Source: Edaphochlamys debaryana (taxonomy: Eukaryota > Chlorophyta > Chlorophyceae > Chlamydomonadales). Taken from it: a DNA stretch of 64,000 nt. Below are positions 47,201 to 61,820 of this stretch, piece after piece. The notes beneath the pieces were generated by a model, which worked only from the letters and a program-made list of their open reading frames with translations, did not search any database and was not told where the DNA came from. The stretch lies in the NCBI GenBank assembly GCA_016858145.1, contig JAEHOE010000176.1:1-64000 (forward strand). The letters are read 5' to 3'. A program made the translations under genes and the position numbers. Every line of letters begins with the position of its first letter. The stretch's first letter is position 1.

Positions 47201-48500
47201 TGCGGGGGAGGGAGGGCAGCCGCAGGGGCGGGGCCGCACGCTGTGAGCCCGCACGCCGGAAGACCGGGATCACCACCACCACCCGCGGTGCGGCGCCTGC
47301 CCTCCCACCCCGCCCAGCCCACTCCGCACAGTCCGCAGCACGCCCTCCCTCATCCCTCCTCCAAGCAAGCCGAAGCCCTCAACAACCACCCCAACTCCAC
47401 GCCCTGCTCCCCTCCCCCTCCTCCCCTGCCCCTGCTTCCCCCTCATCCCCCGACCCTCCCCCCTCTCCCCCTCCTTCTCCCTCCACCCCCCCGCGCTCAC
47501 GCCTCAGCAGCTCCCGTAGCTTGTCCGCGTCCTTCTTGGCCTTGAGCCGGTCGATCTCCTCGTTAACGTAGAAGTGGCGCCCGGGCTTGTTGGCCTGCTT
47601 GACGTACTGGGGGAGTGGGGGGTGGGGTGGGGGTGGGGTTGTGAGGTGGGATGGGGTTGGTGAGGGTTTGCATGGGGGAAGGGAGGCAGAGCTGTCGGGC
47701 AAGGGAGGGAAGAGAGGGGGGTTGCATGGCGGGGGGGAGGCAGGGCTGTGGGCGAGGGAAGAGGGAGGAGAGAAGCGGCAGTCCTCCGGCCCCCGCGTGG
47801 CCAGCACGAAACAGGAGCAAGCCCTGCCTCCACTCGTGCCTCCACGGCCCCCGACACTGCTGCCAGCCAACTCTTCGCCGCAGACCTGGGGGCCCAGTTG
47901 TGGGCCTGCCTGGGACCCCCGGCGGCAGCTCGGGCTCAGGCCCAGCCCAGGCCCCTGAACCTTGGGGTCTTTCACAGCACGGCCCTTCCTCAATGCTCGG
48001 CACCACACCTCAACGAGTCAGGGCTCGTCTTGGGGGCGGTGCGCTGGGCTTGTGCCACTCCTCAGCCTGGTCAGGCCCCAGCCCGCCTGTTGCCCTTTCC
48101 TGCCCTCGCAATGCCTTCCAGCCTCCCCCCCCCCCCCCCCGCCCCCCTCCTCCCGTGTCACCGAGACCGAGACGCTCACCACGAAGGGGCCCCGCGCTTT
48201 GTGGGCCTTGATGTCCGGCTGGGTGGCGCGCTGCGCTAGGCCCTTCACCCAGTCCTTCTCCGGGTCGCTGGGGGGCTCGCTATCGACGACGCTCTCCTGG
48301 TCACTTCCTCCCAAGGCAGCCCTCAGAAGGACCAGCTCCCTGCGTGAAGCGGGGCAGCGCGTGAGTTGCTCGGCATGCGCGAGGCAGCAGCACCTCGCTG
48401 CACCAGTCGGCCCGCAGTCCACCCTAACTACATGAGGAGGGTACTTGCTGCTGTGGGTCGCGGTCGTCAGCCAGGGAGCTCACCCTTCGCTGTCGCTCAT
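44238..48500 (-). CDS. RS-rich nuclear protein, probably splicing-related
   Basis: Six exons (48500-48484, 48339-48180, 47606-47501, 47199-47154, 46954-46136, 45741-44238) close exactly in frame to 883 aa. The start MSDSEGELVLLRAALG is followed by an ordered N-terminus of about 130 aa with EKDWVKGLAQRATQPDIKAHKARGPF, KPGRHFYVNEEIDRLK and NNFQIQGVVNISGHP, ending YNFGTDLHEEG. The rest is low complexity: Lys/Arg/Ser-rich with RS and RSRERE repeats, an acidic and Gly-rich break, an Ala-rich coiled stretch and a PPQQQPGYPQQQ tail. RS repeats are typical of nuclear speckle and pre-mRNA processing proteins. No RNA-recognition motif, PWI or DEAD motif is present, so the exact family is not recognised. 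Confidence 0.75.
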
Positions 48501-49382
48501 GGATGCCTCCCCACGGTTGCTGGAAGGCCGCGCCGCTAGCGCAGTGGGCGACAACCCATCTGCCAAACGACGCGCCGAGTTCTGTAATGCCCAAGGTGTT
48601 CGGGTTCAGGCAGTTGCGCGTGCGAGCGGCCCGTTGCCGCGACGTTTGGCGAGGCCCAAGGCGTATTTCTGAAGCTGCTAACGCGTGGAGGTAGAGTATA
48701 CGGTATCGGGAGGTAATAAGGATTTGCGAGCCCTCAAACGAGCCGTAAGGAAAACCGGCTCGCGATTGAGCCCGCCTTGAGCCTTACAAAGAGCCGAGAA
48801 AACTGGCCCGCTACCCGCGTGATTGCCACTGCCTGCAGGATATCTTGCTTACGATCTGAAGTGACTATTGAGGTCTCCCTACGTCTCGCCAATACTGGCT
48901 TGCATGCGCAGCGACGCCTGGCAGCCAGTGCATGCTGCTTCCTGATGCTTCGCTGTGGTACTAGAAGCACACCCCTGCTACACCACGCCAAGTCACTGCG
49001 TTCCTGCTTGCGTGCTGGCCTCGCGGGTGGCGCATCTCGCCGGCGCTGCGAGCTCGTGGCGGCTTCAGCTGCCCGACCAAGCGTAGGCGAGTGTCTGGTC
49101 GTTGTCTGGGCCATGTAGTCCGGCCGGCTTTGTGTGGTGCGCGCGCCTTAGGGTTCGGCTCTGGCCAGACCCTGGCCTGGCCACGATCTTCCTCCTGCTT
49201 CCCCCCTCTGCTTCCCACGCCCCACCCCGCCTCCCCACCTTCCCCACCTCAACCCGCCTCCTCCCCGACCCATGCCTCTCACCCCTCCTTCCGCGCACCC
49301 AGGGCCCGTCACCCCTGCCTCTGGCCCCGCCCCTGGCCCCCCTCCCGCTTCCGCCCCCGTCGCCCCCGCCTGGCGCACCGCC
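48501..49382. promoter_or_regulatory. Divergent intergenic region between RS protein and pyridoxal kinase
   Basis: The two genes are transcribed away from each other from within about 880 bp, so both promoters should lie here. No TATA box or defined element could be assigned. An in-frame ATG upstream of the kinase start, at 49272, would add a Pro/Ala-rich 37-residue leader. Confidence 0.45.
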
Positions 49383-52300
49383 ATGGAGGCGGGCGGGCCC
49401 CTGCCACGTGTGCTGTCCGTACAGTCACATGTCGTACACGGTTACGTGGGCAACAAGTGCGCGGTCTTCCCGCTTCAGGTCCTGGGGCTGGAGGTGGGTG
49501 CGCGCGTGCCTGGAAGGGGGTTGGCGGCGGGCTGGGGATCAAGAGGTAGGAGGGCAACGCGTCGGGGCGTGGCTGATGCATCCTGAGTCGGGGAGGTGAG
49601 GGTGTGCTGCACCTAGGGGTACTGCGTACTCGTTAGCGGTCGGGGCAGTGAAGGGGCCCGTCCGGCAGGCGGGGCACGACCCTGCAACACGCTTCCCCCA
49701 CCCCACCTCCTACGCAGTACGCCCCCTGCCCCGCCTCCCACCCCCCCAAACCCCCACACACCCCAACCTCGCCCCGCCCAGGTGGACCCGGTTCACTCGG
49801 TGCAGTTCTCCAACCACACGGGATACCCCTCCTTCGCGGGGGACCGCTTCAACGGCGAGCAGCTGCGGGCGCTGGCGGCGGGGCTGGAGGCCAACGGGTT
49901 GCTCACGCACACGCACCTGCTCACGGGTGGGGCCGGGACTGGGGGTGGGGCCGGGACTGGGGGTGGGGTGGGGCAGGGTCCGGCAGGGGGAGGGCCGGGG
50001 CACAGGGCCAGACATCCCCGGCTGAAAGAGCGCCCAGGGAGGACGGGCGGCCAAGGGACATGCGGTGCGGACTGGCGCGGTGTATACGAGCCGCATGCCT
50101 TACGCCCCCTGCCCCCTGCCCCCCACGGCCCCAGGCTACATCGGCAGCCTGTCCCTGCTGCAGGCCATTGCCGACCTGTGCGCCATGCTGCGCCGCCACT
50201 CGCCGCACCTCACATACGGTGAGAGGGGGCTCGTGCTGGGGCAGCAGCGGCTCAGGCAAAGGGCCGGTGCGCGCCCGCAGCCCACGCCCCATTCGCTACG
50301 GCCATACCCTTCGCCAGGACCGTCAGTCCCCTTTCCCCTCCTCCCTCCTCCCTCAACCCCGTTTCTCCCCCCCCCCCAAAGTGTGCGACCCCGTGCTGGG
50401 CGACGAGGGGCGGCTGTACGTGGCGCGGGAGATGGTGGAGGCCTACGCAGCCACCATCGTGCCGCTGGCCTCGGTGCTGGTGCCCAACCAGGTGGGGGGG
50501 TTGGGGGGGGGGGGTAGGAAGGGGTGGAGGGTGGGGGCCGTGCCGCTTAGCCGGAATACCGGTGGGTGGGGAGGGGGATCAGCCCTTGCCCAACCAGGGC
50601 TGAAGCTGAGCGGGAGGTAGGGGTCTAGGATGGGGACCGTGCCTAACGTGGGAGGAGGGCGAAGGGGGGCGCAGGGAGAGGAGGTGGGGGAGGTGCACCG
50701 TTGGCCCTTCGCGCCCTCAGCTGCCCACGCTCTCCATGCCCCCACCCCCACCGCCACCCACCAAACCCCACCTTTCAACTCACCACCTCACACCCACCCT
50801 AGTTTGAGGCGGAGCAGCTCACCGGCGGAAAGCCCATCGACTCCCTCGCTGCCGCCGCATGCGCCTGCGACGAGCTGCACGCGCGCGGGCCCCACACGGT
50901 GGTCATCACATCCATGACCCTGCCGCCGACGGGCCCGTCGGGGCCCGCCCCCGAGGCCGGGCCCAGCCAGGCCCAGGCCCAGGGCGAGGCCCAGGCCCAG
51001 GCCCAGGGGTCCGGGGAGTACATCACGCTCCTGGCCAGCACCACGCTGCCGCAGCGGGGCGGGGGTGGCGGCGGGGGCACCACACGGCTGGTGATGCGCA
51101 TCGAGCGCATTAGGGCCTACTTCACTGGGACGGGTGAGGGCAGGGCGTGGGCGGGGGCCGGGGAGGCAGGGGGAGCGAGCGAAGGGGGCCGAGGGGTATC
51201 AGTCAAAGGCGAGGGCATCGCGGCGAACTCCAGTTCAGATCCGCGCCCTTCCCTACGGCATTGTCCCTGCCGCCATGGGGGGCAGGGCCTGGGAAGCACG
51301 GAAAGCGAGCGAAGAAAGAAGGGCAGAGTTGCTGTGGCTCCCAGACGACAGGGGGGGGGGGTAAGGGACACGTCAAGGCTCACCCTGCCCTCCTCGTGGC
51401 ATCCTCCCACACCCCCTCCCGGCTGCCCCCCTCCCACCCGCCCCACACCCCTTCTCCAGGTGACCTGTTTGCTGCGCTGCTGCTGGCTTGGATGCAGCAC
51501 CACCCGGGGGACCTGGCCACGGCGGTGGACAAGGTGCGAGTGCTCCATGACACCGGTCTTTGTGCGAGTGCTCCATGACACCGGTCTCCGTGCGAGTGCT
51601 CCATGACACCGGTCTCCGTGCGAGTGCTCCATGACACCGGGCTTCGTGGCGCGAACCCTCCCTCGGATAGCGCGCCGACACGTGATGGGGACGCGCTGTG
51701 GTCGGCCCCTCATACAGTACCTCACACACCCCTCCCATCCCTGACCCCCTTGTCCAGGCGGTGGGGGGGCTGCAGGCGGTGCTGGCGGACACTGTGCGGC
51801 ACTGCGGGCCGGCGGCGCTGGCGGCGGAGCGTACCGCGGAGGTGAGGAAAGGGGTGGGGGAGAGGGCGCGACGGGGGAGGGCGGAGAGGGCGGGAGGCCG
51901 GCGCGCAGCACACGGTGGATGCGGTGCCGTCGGGGGTGGCTACGGGAGGTGACTAGCTGACTACTGATATGTAATGGGTGGGTATGAGTTTTAGGAGTGT
52001 GGGGCGGCGTTGTAGGTCTGCATGGGGGCGGGTTCGCGTCGCCGCGACCGGAAGGGATGGTGTGAGGAGAGGCACACGGCGGGGACGGGGGTGTGGAGGG
52101 CGAGAGGGCGGTGAGGGGTGGGTGGGAAGGCGGCGGGGGGCCTGGAGGCTACGGGGGCGGAGGCGCTGTGCGCCGGGGCCAGGTAGGGGGCTTGGGGAGC
52201 AGGGCATCTGGCGGCATGGTGAGGGGACTCAGGGGACCCTCTGCCCCCCTCCCTGAATCCCCACCCTCCACACACCCTTGATCACCCCTCCTCCCCCCCC

Positions 52301-52396
52301 CAGGTTTGTGCCCTCCGTGAGCTGCGCCTGATCCAGTGCCAGGGGAAGCTGCAGGACCCGCCCCTGCGCTACCGCTGTGAGCCACTGGAGCTGTGA
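49383..52396 (+). CDS. PDXK: Pyridoxal kinase
   Basis: This enzyme phosphorylates pyridoxal, pyridoxine or pyridoxamine with ATP in the vitamin B6 salvage pathway (EC 2.7.1.35). Eight exons (49383-49493, 49782-49926, 50135-50218, 50382-50491, 50803-51133, 51460-51533, 51758-51841, 52304-52396) close in frame to 343 aa, near the family's usual 300-330. Family hallmarks: [21 protein letters not shown] with [11 protein letters not shown] (substrate site), [13 protein letters not shown] (ATP/Mg region) and GTGDLF spanning the intron 51134-51459, whose Asp is catalytic. An Ala/Gln-rich insert ([14 protein letters not shown]) follows VVITSMTLP and lengthens the protein. The start at 49383 matches the conserved beginning; an upstream ATG at 49272 could add a targeting leader. 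Probably cytosolic. Confidence 0.93.
51534..51641 (+). repeat. 28-bp tandem repeat carrying 5' splice sites
   Basis: Nearly four units start exactly at the donor of the intron 51534-51757: 51534-51561, 51562-51589, 51590-51617 and a partial copy to about 51641. Each begins GTGCGAG, the donor itself, then TGCTCCATGACACCGG. Using a downstream copy would add 28 nt and shift the frame. Confidence 0.9.
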
Positions 52397-53659
52397 GCAG
52401 CTGGCGAGGAGCTGGCGAGGGCTTGTGGGCTCTACGAGGACGGAGCGGTGGGGATGGCGCTGTGGGGAGCTGTGGGGAGCCCTCCCCTCCGCGGCGCTCC
52501 CTCGCGCGACCAGCGAGCTGTTGCCGCTGCTCAAGGCGGCCGCGCGCTGCGGAGGGCGGCAGGGGCTGCGCCGCTGGGGCAGCCAGCCGGCAGCGTCGAC
52601 CCTCGTGTCCAGGCGTGGGAGGCTTTGGGGCCACCGGGCGCTGTGCGCCTCCCGCTGCCGAGCAGCCAGCCGCCTCGGCGGCGGAATGTGGCAGCGGACA
52701 ATGGAGAGCGGACGCGGATTGGGGCTATGTGAGGCGGCAGGGCGTTGTGGGGTCGGCCGGGCACCCGCGGGCGCTTCAGCTGCCGGGAGGCGGCAGGTGC
52801 AGAGACTCCCTCTGGAGCCGTGGGCTGGCGGTGCAAGAGCTAGAGGAGGGGCAGCGTGTGAACCCCACATCCGGGCCCCCGTTCCTGCCGGCTTGGGCTG
52901 GACGGGCCCTGGGGCTCAACGGCCGATGGCGCTCTCGGCCGCTTTCGGCCGCGTGTGTCAGGTGCTGCGGCTGTGTGTAGCTGGAGGGCGAAGGGGCGGA
53001 TGATGCGCAAGAGCGACTTCGGAGGCGTTGGGGCGGGGGTGCAGGTCGCCGCGCCTGAGACTTCTCGCTTCGTGCTTTGTGTCTCTGCCAGGCCGCTGGC
53101 GGGGAGGTCTAGTATCTAGGTAAGGGGGGCGTGATGAAAGGGCGCCTTGTGGCCTTGATGTACCGGAGCTGGGACACCGGGCGTGATTACGCGTGAAGCT
53201 TGGACAGGGGCGCGGCAAAGTCGAACTTGTCCATGTTTACCCACGGACGGCGGGGGAATTCTGTGCTCGCAGGGGCCATACAGCGTAGCCAGGACGTTGA
53301 CGGGGGATGCCGCTGAACGCGTCGATGTAGCCGCTGCCGCAACGCGCGGGGAGGAAGGCAGGTGCCAGCAATGCTCATCGCCGAGGCGGGGGCTAATCTA
53401 GGGGCAGCCGCGCACGCAAACGATGCTTTCCTGGCTCCTGGTGTCGAGGCCCGGCGGGGGAAGCCGAGAGACCTTTGAGGCCACGTGTGTGTATGCGATG
53501 CGGAGGGCGCGCCTCGGTTGCTGCAACCATAGCGTGCTTTGTACAAATACCGTTCTCCCTTCCTCAAGGCCGAATCTCAGGCCAGCAGCCAGACCAGTCT
53601 GGCCATGACAGCATCTGCGTAGTTTTTTGTCGCGGCTCCAACCCGGACTGAGGCTAACC
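52397..53659. other. Intergenic stretch, no gene recognised
   Basis: This contains the 3'UTR of pyridoxal kinase and the upstream region of the protease-like gene. Open frames in 52.4-53.0 kb are GC-rich shadows without domains. No RNA genes or repeats were noted. Confidence 0.45.
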
Positions 53660-55130
53660 ATGGCAGACTTCGGTGACAACGAGGATGCAGCGATGGAGCG
53701 CCTCCTTGCGGACTTCGGACTTAAAACCCGTGTGGGCTTGGGCCGACGAGAGCGGGAAGCGCTGTGGCGAGGCGGCTACCGCCACGAGTCGGACCTGATG
53801 GACGCACTGCGCGAGGGCCTGACGAGGGTCGGGCTGTTACCCGCGCACATCGACTGCATCCTTCATATGCAGAGTACGTGGGGCACTCAAAGCGAGCCTT
53901 TCGTACATCGGTGCTCGGTGCTTAACGTCTGGAGTTGGCTTTTTCGCGCGCAGAGGCCAGGCTTCGTCGGACCGGTGCGGGCCCACGGCAGGACAGGGGC
54001 AGGGGCCGGGCCTGGGCGCTGAAGTGCATGCTTGCGGGTACCTTGGCCTGCTGTCCCTAGGGTTGGCGCAGGAGGTAGAGGATCCCCTAAAACCCCCACG
54101 TCGGGCACGGCGCCAACCCCGGTCTCCCCCTTGCTCCCCCTTGCTTCAGCAGGACCGGAGCTGCAGCCAGCCTACACCTTCCAGCAGTTCAGCAGGAGGG
54201 TCGCGCGGCTGCTGCGCGGCAAGCAGCCCATTGGCAGTGCGTGCCTGCTCTCCGAGCGCCTCAGCAACGCATGGCTGCTGGTGGCTCCACGTCACTGCCT
54301 GGACCCGCAGCCCGGGGAGCCCATTGGCGACCTGGGCCTCTCGGCGCACGGCTACAAGCTCTGGCAAGTTTCTCGTGTAGTAGTGTATGGGGGGGAGGGC
54401 AGGGGCCGAGCAGTTCCTCCGTCACGGCCGTTTTCCCTTGCTTGCTTGCGGCGGAAGGTGTTCAGTCTGTCCATGTCCCTCCGCGCCCTCAGGCACTTGG
54501 CCAGCTTCCCAGGACATGACGTCTCGGTGCTAGGCTTCGAGGGCAGCCCGCACTTGGACCGGGAGCTGGGGAAGTCCGTCGGCCCCTTCCTGTGCGTGCG
54601 TGCGGGCTCGGGCTCGCTCTGTTTGGGTGCACTCAAGGGGGGTTGAGGGTGTGCGTGCTTGCATCAGTTGCATACCTGGTCGCAGGGGGCCGCGACCCCC
54701 CTCTCTACCTGGTGACCGGCGGAGGTGTGGCACAGCGCCGCGCACGGTGTGCCAGCCGAGGGCGTCAGGGGCATCGGTCGGGGCTCCGTTCTTTAACTCG
54801 ACGACACGGACGGACAGCTCTATCTGCGCGCTGCGGTAGGTCCCACTGCGCTTCTTTGCATCCTGTGGCCCCCCTGCAGGCTCAGCTGCGGCCAGGGGCT
54901 GCGGCGTGGTATGCGCGTGACGGCTGCCGGCTATCCGCTGGCAGGGGACACGGGGGAGGACGTGTCGGGAGCGGAGTCGTGCGAGGAGGGGGTCGTGTCG
55001 TGCGGTGTGGTCAGCCACCTGGCTTGCTACCTGGACCTGGCGGTTGGCGACTACGGCGGTGAGGCGCAAGGGTAGCGCACGGCCGTAGATGACAGCCGCT
55101 CTGCACAAGCAAGGCGCTGCTGTTGCTATC

Positions 55131-55166
<36 letters not shown>

Positions 55167-55800
55167 CTATGGCTAGCTTTCCCCACGGCGCAAACTCGGC
55201 GAACTGTACCTTTCATGCACTCCCGTTCCCGCACCTACCGTGCGTGCCTTCCCTCGCAGGTGCTCTGCCCAACGTCAGCGGCGGCGCAGTGATGCTGACG
55301 GGGGACCTCCCGGGGAACCTGGCCGGCGTGCACCTCGGCACGGTGTGGCGCCAGGAGGGGTCGCGGCCACGCGGCGACGGCCTGCGGTCGCACGGCGACC
55401 AGCGGGCGGGGGCGACCTGGTGCGAGGGCCCACCGTCAAGCGACATGATGGAGACCAGCGCTGGATCGACGCACCGGGCTCCATGACACTGCTCGCAAGC
55501 TCGGGCCGTGCGAAGCGCCGCGCCAGCGCCAGCGCCAGCGCCAGCGCCAGCGCCAGCGGCAGCGATGGGGGCAGCGGGGGCCAGAGCCGGGAGGCTCCTG
55601 GCGAGAACCGCGTGTCGGGGATTGATGCGGCGCTCGAGTACTGCCTGGGCAGCGTGGAGCACCCGGGGCACCTGAGCTGCTTCATCCCCGCCCACACGCT
55701 GCATCGCCTGGTGCGCCTGGCGCTGGGCTGCCGCTGCGCGGCAGCGCGGGCAGGCGGCGGGCCCGCGGCAGGGCAGGTCGACGGCCCTGGGCGCGCGTGA
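53660..55800 (+). CDS. Trypsin-like serine protease with N-terminal helical domain
   Basis: Exons 53660-53873, 54153-54363, 54493-54591, about 54686-54835, 54880-55058 and from 55260 keep frame. Residues 1-71 form a small SAM-like helical domain (AAMERLLADFG, ALWRGGY, LLPAHIDCILHMQ). A trypsin-like fold follows with a plausible triad: His in LLVAPRHC (with the usual partner Cys in GSACLLS), Asp in HDVSVLGF and Ser in NVSGGAV, preceded by VTAAGYPL and followed by AGVHLG. No signal peptide, so probably intracellular. Intron 2 is GC-AG. The C-terminus is unclear: the frame through the Ser stops at 55486, but another frame to 55800 encodes a credible tail (LSCFIPAHTLHRLVRLALG), so a missed intron or a frameshift lies between. 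A paralogue starts at 61821. Confidence 0.7.
54233..54361 (+). repeat. 129-nt block identical to 63659-63787
   Basis: Within exon 2 of both protease paralogues, 129 consecutive bases are identical, while the exon sequence on the 5' side and the introns differ clearly. The block encodes the catalytic His region. Confidence 0.9.
54364..54492 (+). other. GC-AG intron in protease gene
   Basis: The donor is GCAAGT, the classic GC-type consensus. The paralogue has GCGAGT at the same codon position (63790). The acceptor CAG at 54490-54492 joins TG to G, giving Trp-His-Leu in frame. Confidence 0.8.
55125..55166. repeat. TTGCTG microsatellite
   Basis: About seven hexamer copies of TTGCTG or close variants lie in the intron 55059-55259. 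A second microsatellite, GCCAGC repeated about seven times, lies at 55521-55560 near the uncertain 3' part of the gene. Confidence 0.85.
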
Positions 55801-57678
55801 GGCAGGGTGCAGCCGGGCGGCGGTGTGGGTGCGCAGCGCACAGGAGAGGGTGGACAGGCTGCGGGCGGGGCCGACTGAGTAGGGGGGTCACGGGCTGGGG
55901 CGGGGTGCTCCGTCCACGACCGAAGAGAGGGGCTTTGCAGGCGGCTGCCTGTGCATACTGCGCGTGGCTGCATGCTCTTATGAGGGGTCGGGCGATGCGT
56001 GTGAGTGCATGGGGGAGCAGGGGGCATGCGCGCGGTGCACCTGGTTGCGGCAATCTGGCAATGTGCACCCGGGTCTCGCAGTGCACCGTGTCTGACGTGT
56101 GCCTCTCTGACGTCGTGATGGCGATCGGGTTCAGTTGTGGCGGTTGCGGAGCTTCCGTCGGGGTTTGGTGTGGCCGAGCGGATGTCTCCGTGTCCGGTCT
56201 CGGTGGGAGGCCGTCTGCCGGCTTGTTGCCCGCGGCCCAGGCGGTGGGGCTCCATTGGCGGAGGGATGGGGCTGGGTCCACTGGAGATTCCGGGCATCTC
56301 CAGAGCTGCAATTGGTGGTCGCAGGTTGCTGCCAGGGTGCGCTGCTGTGGTGAACTGGGTGAACTGCGCTGCTACCGTCAGTACCGTGAACTGCCAACCC
56401 CAACCACCGTGCAGCCCCTGCCGGTAGGGTGCTCGCGGCATATTGGGGGCGGATGTTTGACGCGGTTGCGCTCCTTCGAGGTTTGACGGATGGGAAGCAA
56501 CGGGCCAGCGGATAGTTTATTTGCACGTTGGCCAGTCCGACAACCGCAAGCCACAGCCCCCACCCGAATGCGTTGAATAATTTAATCCCCCCGCTTTCCC
56601 CTCTGATCCTGGCATCGCCTCGAGCACACGTCATCGAGAAAGGCCGGCCCGAGCGGCCCCGGCACATCACCAGGCACCCTACCCTCTCTTCCTCAGCACA
56701 CACCAGTCGCCGCCACAGCACGGCTAACGCACCCCCAAGCTAGCACCTGCCTTGCGGCACACCCCAGATGGGCCTCACTCAGATCGTGCTTTCTCTCACC
56801 GTAGCAAAGGGCATAAGGATGTCCGTCTCAATAGTAGCAGCCAGCACTTCACCCAAGCGAGTGCCATCCGGAGAAAGGACGTCAACCCACTCAGCCCTTG
56901 GCACAATTAACTACCCGGTCTGCCCGGGTCTTGACAACGATCTTGAACCTAAGCCCTCGCGACAAGGGTGTCCGTCTTGCCAAACATGTCACAGCACTCG
57001 GAGTCCCTGCCCTTGCGACAAGCGCTGGGCGCCCCCATGGGGGCGAAAAAGGGCTGAGCCCCTCACCCATCTGCTCCCCATCCGGGATGATTATGGTCCA
57101 TCGAGCTTAGAGCGTGTGACACAGGCACGCAGGGCACGCAGGCACGCAGGCACGCCAACACGGGGTAATCCCGGGGGGCTTCGCCGCCCGAAGAGCCTGA
57201 CGGCGGCGTCTCAGCCCGAAAAGACGTCCCACGCCGTTCGTGCCTCTCCCACGGTCGCCGGCGACAGCGCCATCACAGCCCAACACCGGGCCCTGAACGC
57301 ACTGAACGCATGCCGCCGGGCTCATCGGAAGAAGAAGGCGCATACGCATGACTCAACCTCGTGCCCCCCCCCCCCTCTAGTCCAGGCACCAGCCTCCGCA
57401 CCGCCCTGTTCTTCCTCTTCGCGTCCGCCACCGCATCTGCCTTTCCCCGTCCCCCGCTACAAAGAAACTGCCAACCACCAACTGACAACCGCATCCCCAG
57501 CTGATGGCCGCCTCGCGCGCTCGCCGTCGAGCCCTGTGCCCTCCCCCCTTCCCACCCCAGGCAGCACCCCACCGCCGCCGCGGTTGCGACTGCAACCACG
57601 TCCACGTGGGCTGCTCTCCACCTCTCTCCCCTCTCTGCCTCCCAGGCCTCGCCCTTCCTCCGGGCCCTTTCCCCCTCC
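55801..57678. other. Intergenic stretch, no gene recognised
   Basis: This lies between the protease gene and the ABC fragment. A long open frame at 56768-57886 on the plus strand is compositionally biased and has no recognisable domain. On the minus strand, about 56763-56895, a short stretch reads EWVDVLSPDGTRLGE and ETDILMPFATVRE. It looks protein-like but is closed by stops on both sides, so it may be a decayed exon or transposon fragment. Confidence 0.35.
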
Positions 57679-57850
57679 TTACTCCAGGCGGTATCCCGTG
57701 GCCGCCGCAAACGCACCTGCCCGCATGTCCGCCGCTATCCCTGCCCCGCATCCGCCTGCAGCTGGCCCCATGACACGGCCTCCAACCTCCCCCCCCCCGT
57801 TTGAGGCCGCAGCCAAGGCGTCCGCCACCACACCACCCACCCTCTTGCCC
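57679..57850 (-). repeat. Degenerate copies of the ABC gene's last-exon tail
   Basis: Read on the minus strand, 57730-57680 ends AFAAATGYRLE plus stop, matching the true end AFASATGYRLE at 57912. A second weaker copy (VADALAAAS) lies near 57805-57840. They sit just downstream of the ABC fragment in the same orientation, indicating tandem duplication and decay. Confidence 0.7.
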
Positions 57851-57911
57851 CGCCCCTTATCCGCCTGCAGCGGGCAGGCCCCATGACACCGCCTGCACCC
57901 TCTCCACCCCT

Positions 57912-60522
<2,611 letters not shown>

Positions 60523-60795
60523 CTGCGTGTATGTGTGTGTGGGGAAACCGGGCTTAGCTCGTGGGCTTAGCTCCTCTCTTCTCTGGGCGTCCGGTTGCAA
60601 TACCATGCCAGTGTCTTGTCGTATAGCAACCTGCCGTACCACACGCCGTATATCACCCGCCACCGCCCTGCCGTACCGCCCCCCCCGCCCTGGCCCCACA
60701 CGTGTCCCAGCCCCTCGATCACCGCTTCCCTCTCACCCCATAGCCCCTGCTGCCCTACCATCAGGGCTATCCAACCTCTATTACGTCAAAGGTCA

Positions 60796-61820
<1,025 letters not shown>

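Noticed and set aside
56768..57886. 372-codon plus-strand frame upstream of the ABC fragment
   Set aside because: Pro/Ser/Arg-rich with no recognisable domain, and its end overlaps degenerate copies of the ABC last exon on the other strand.
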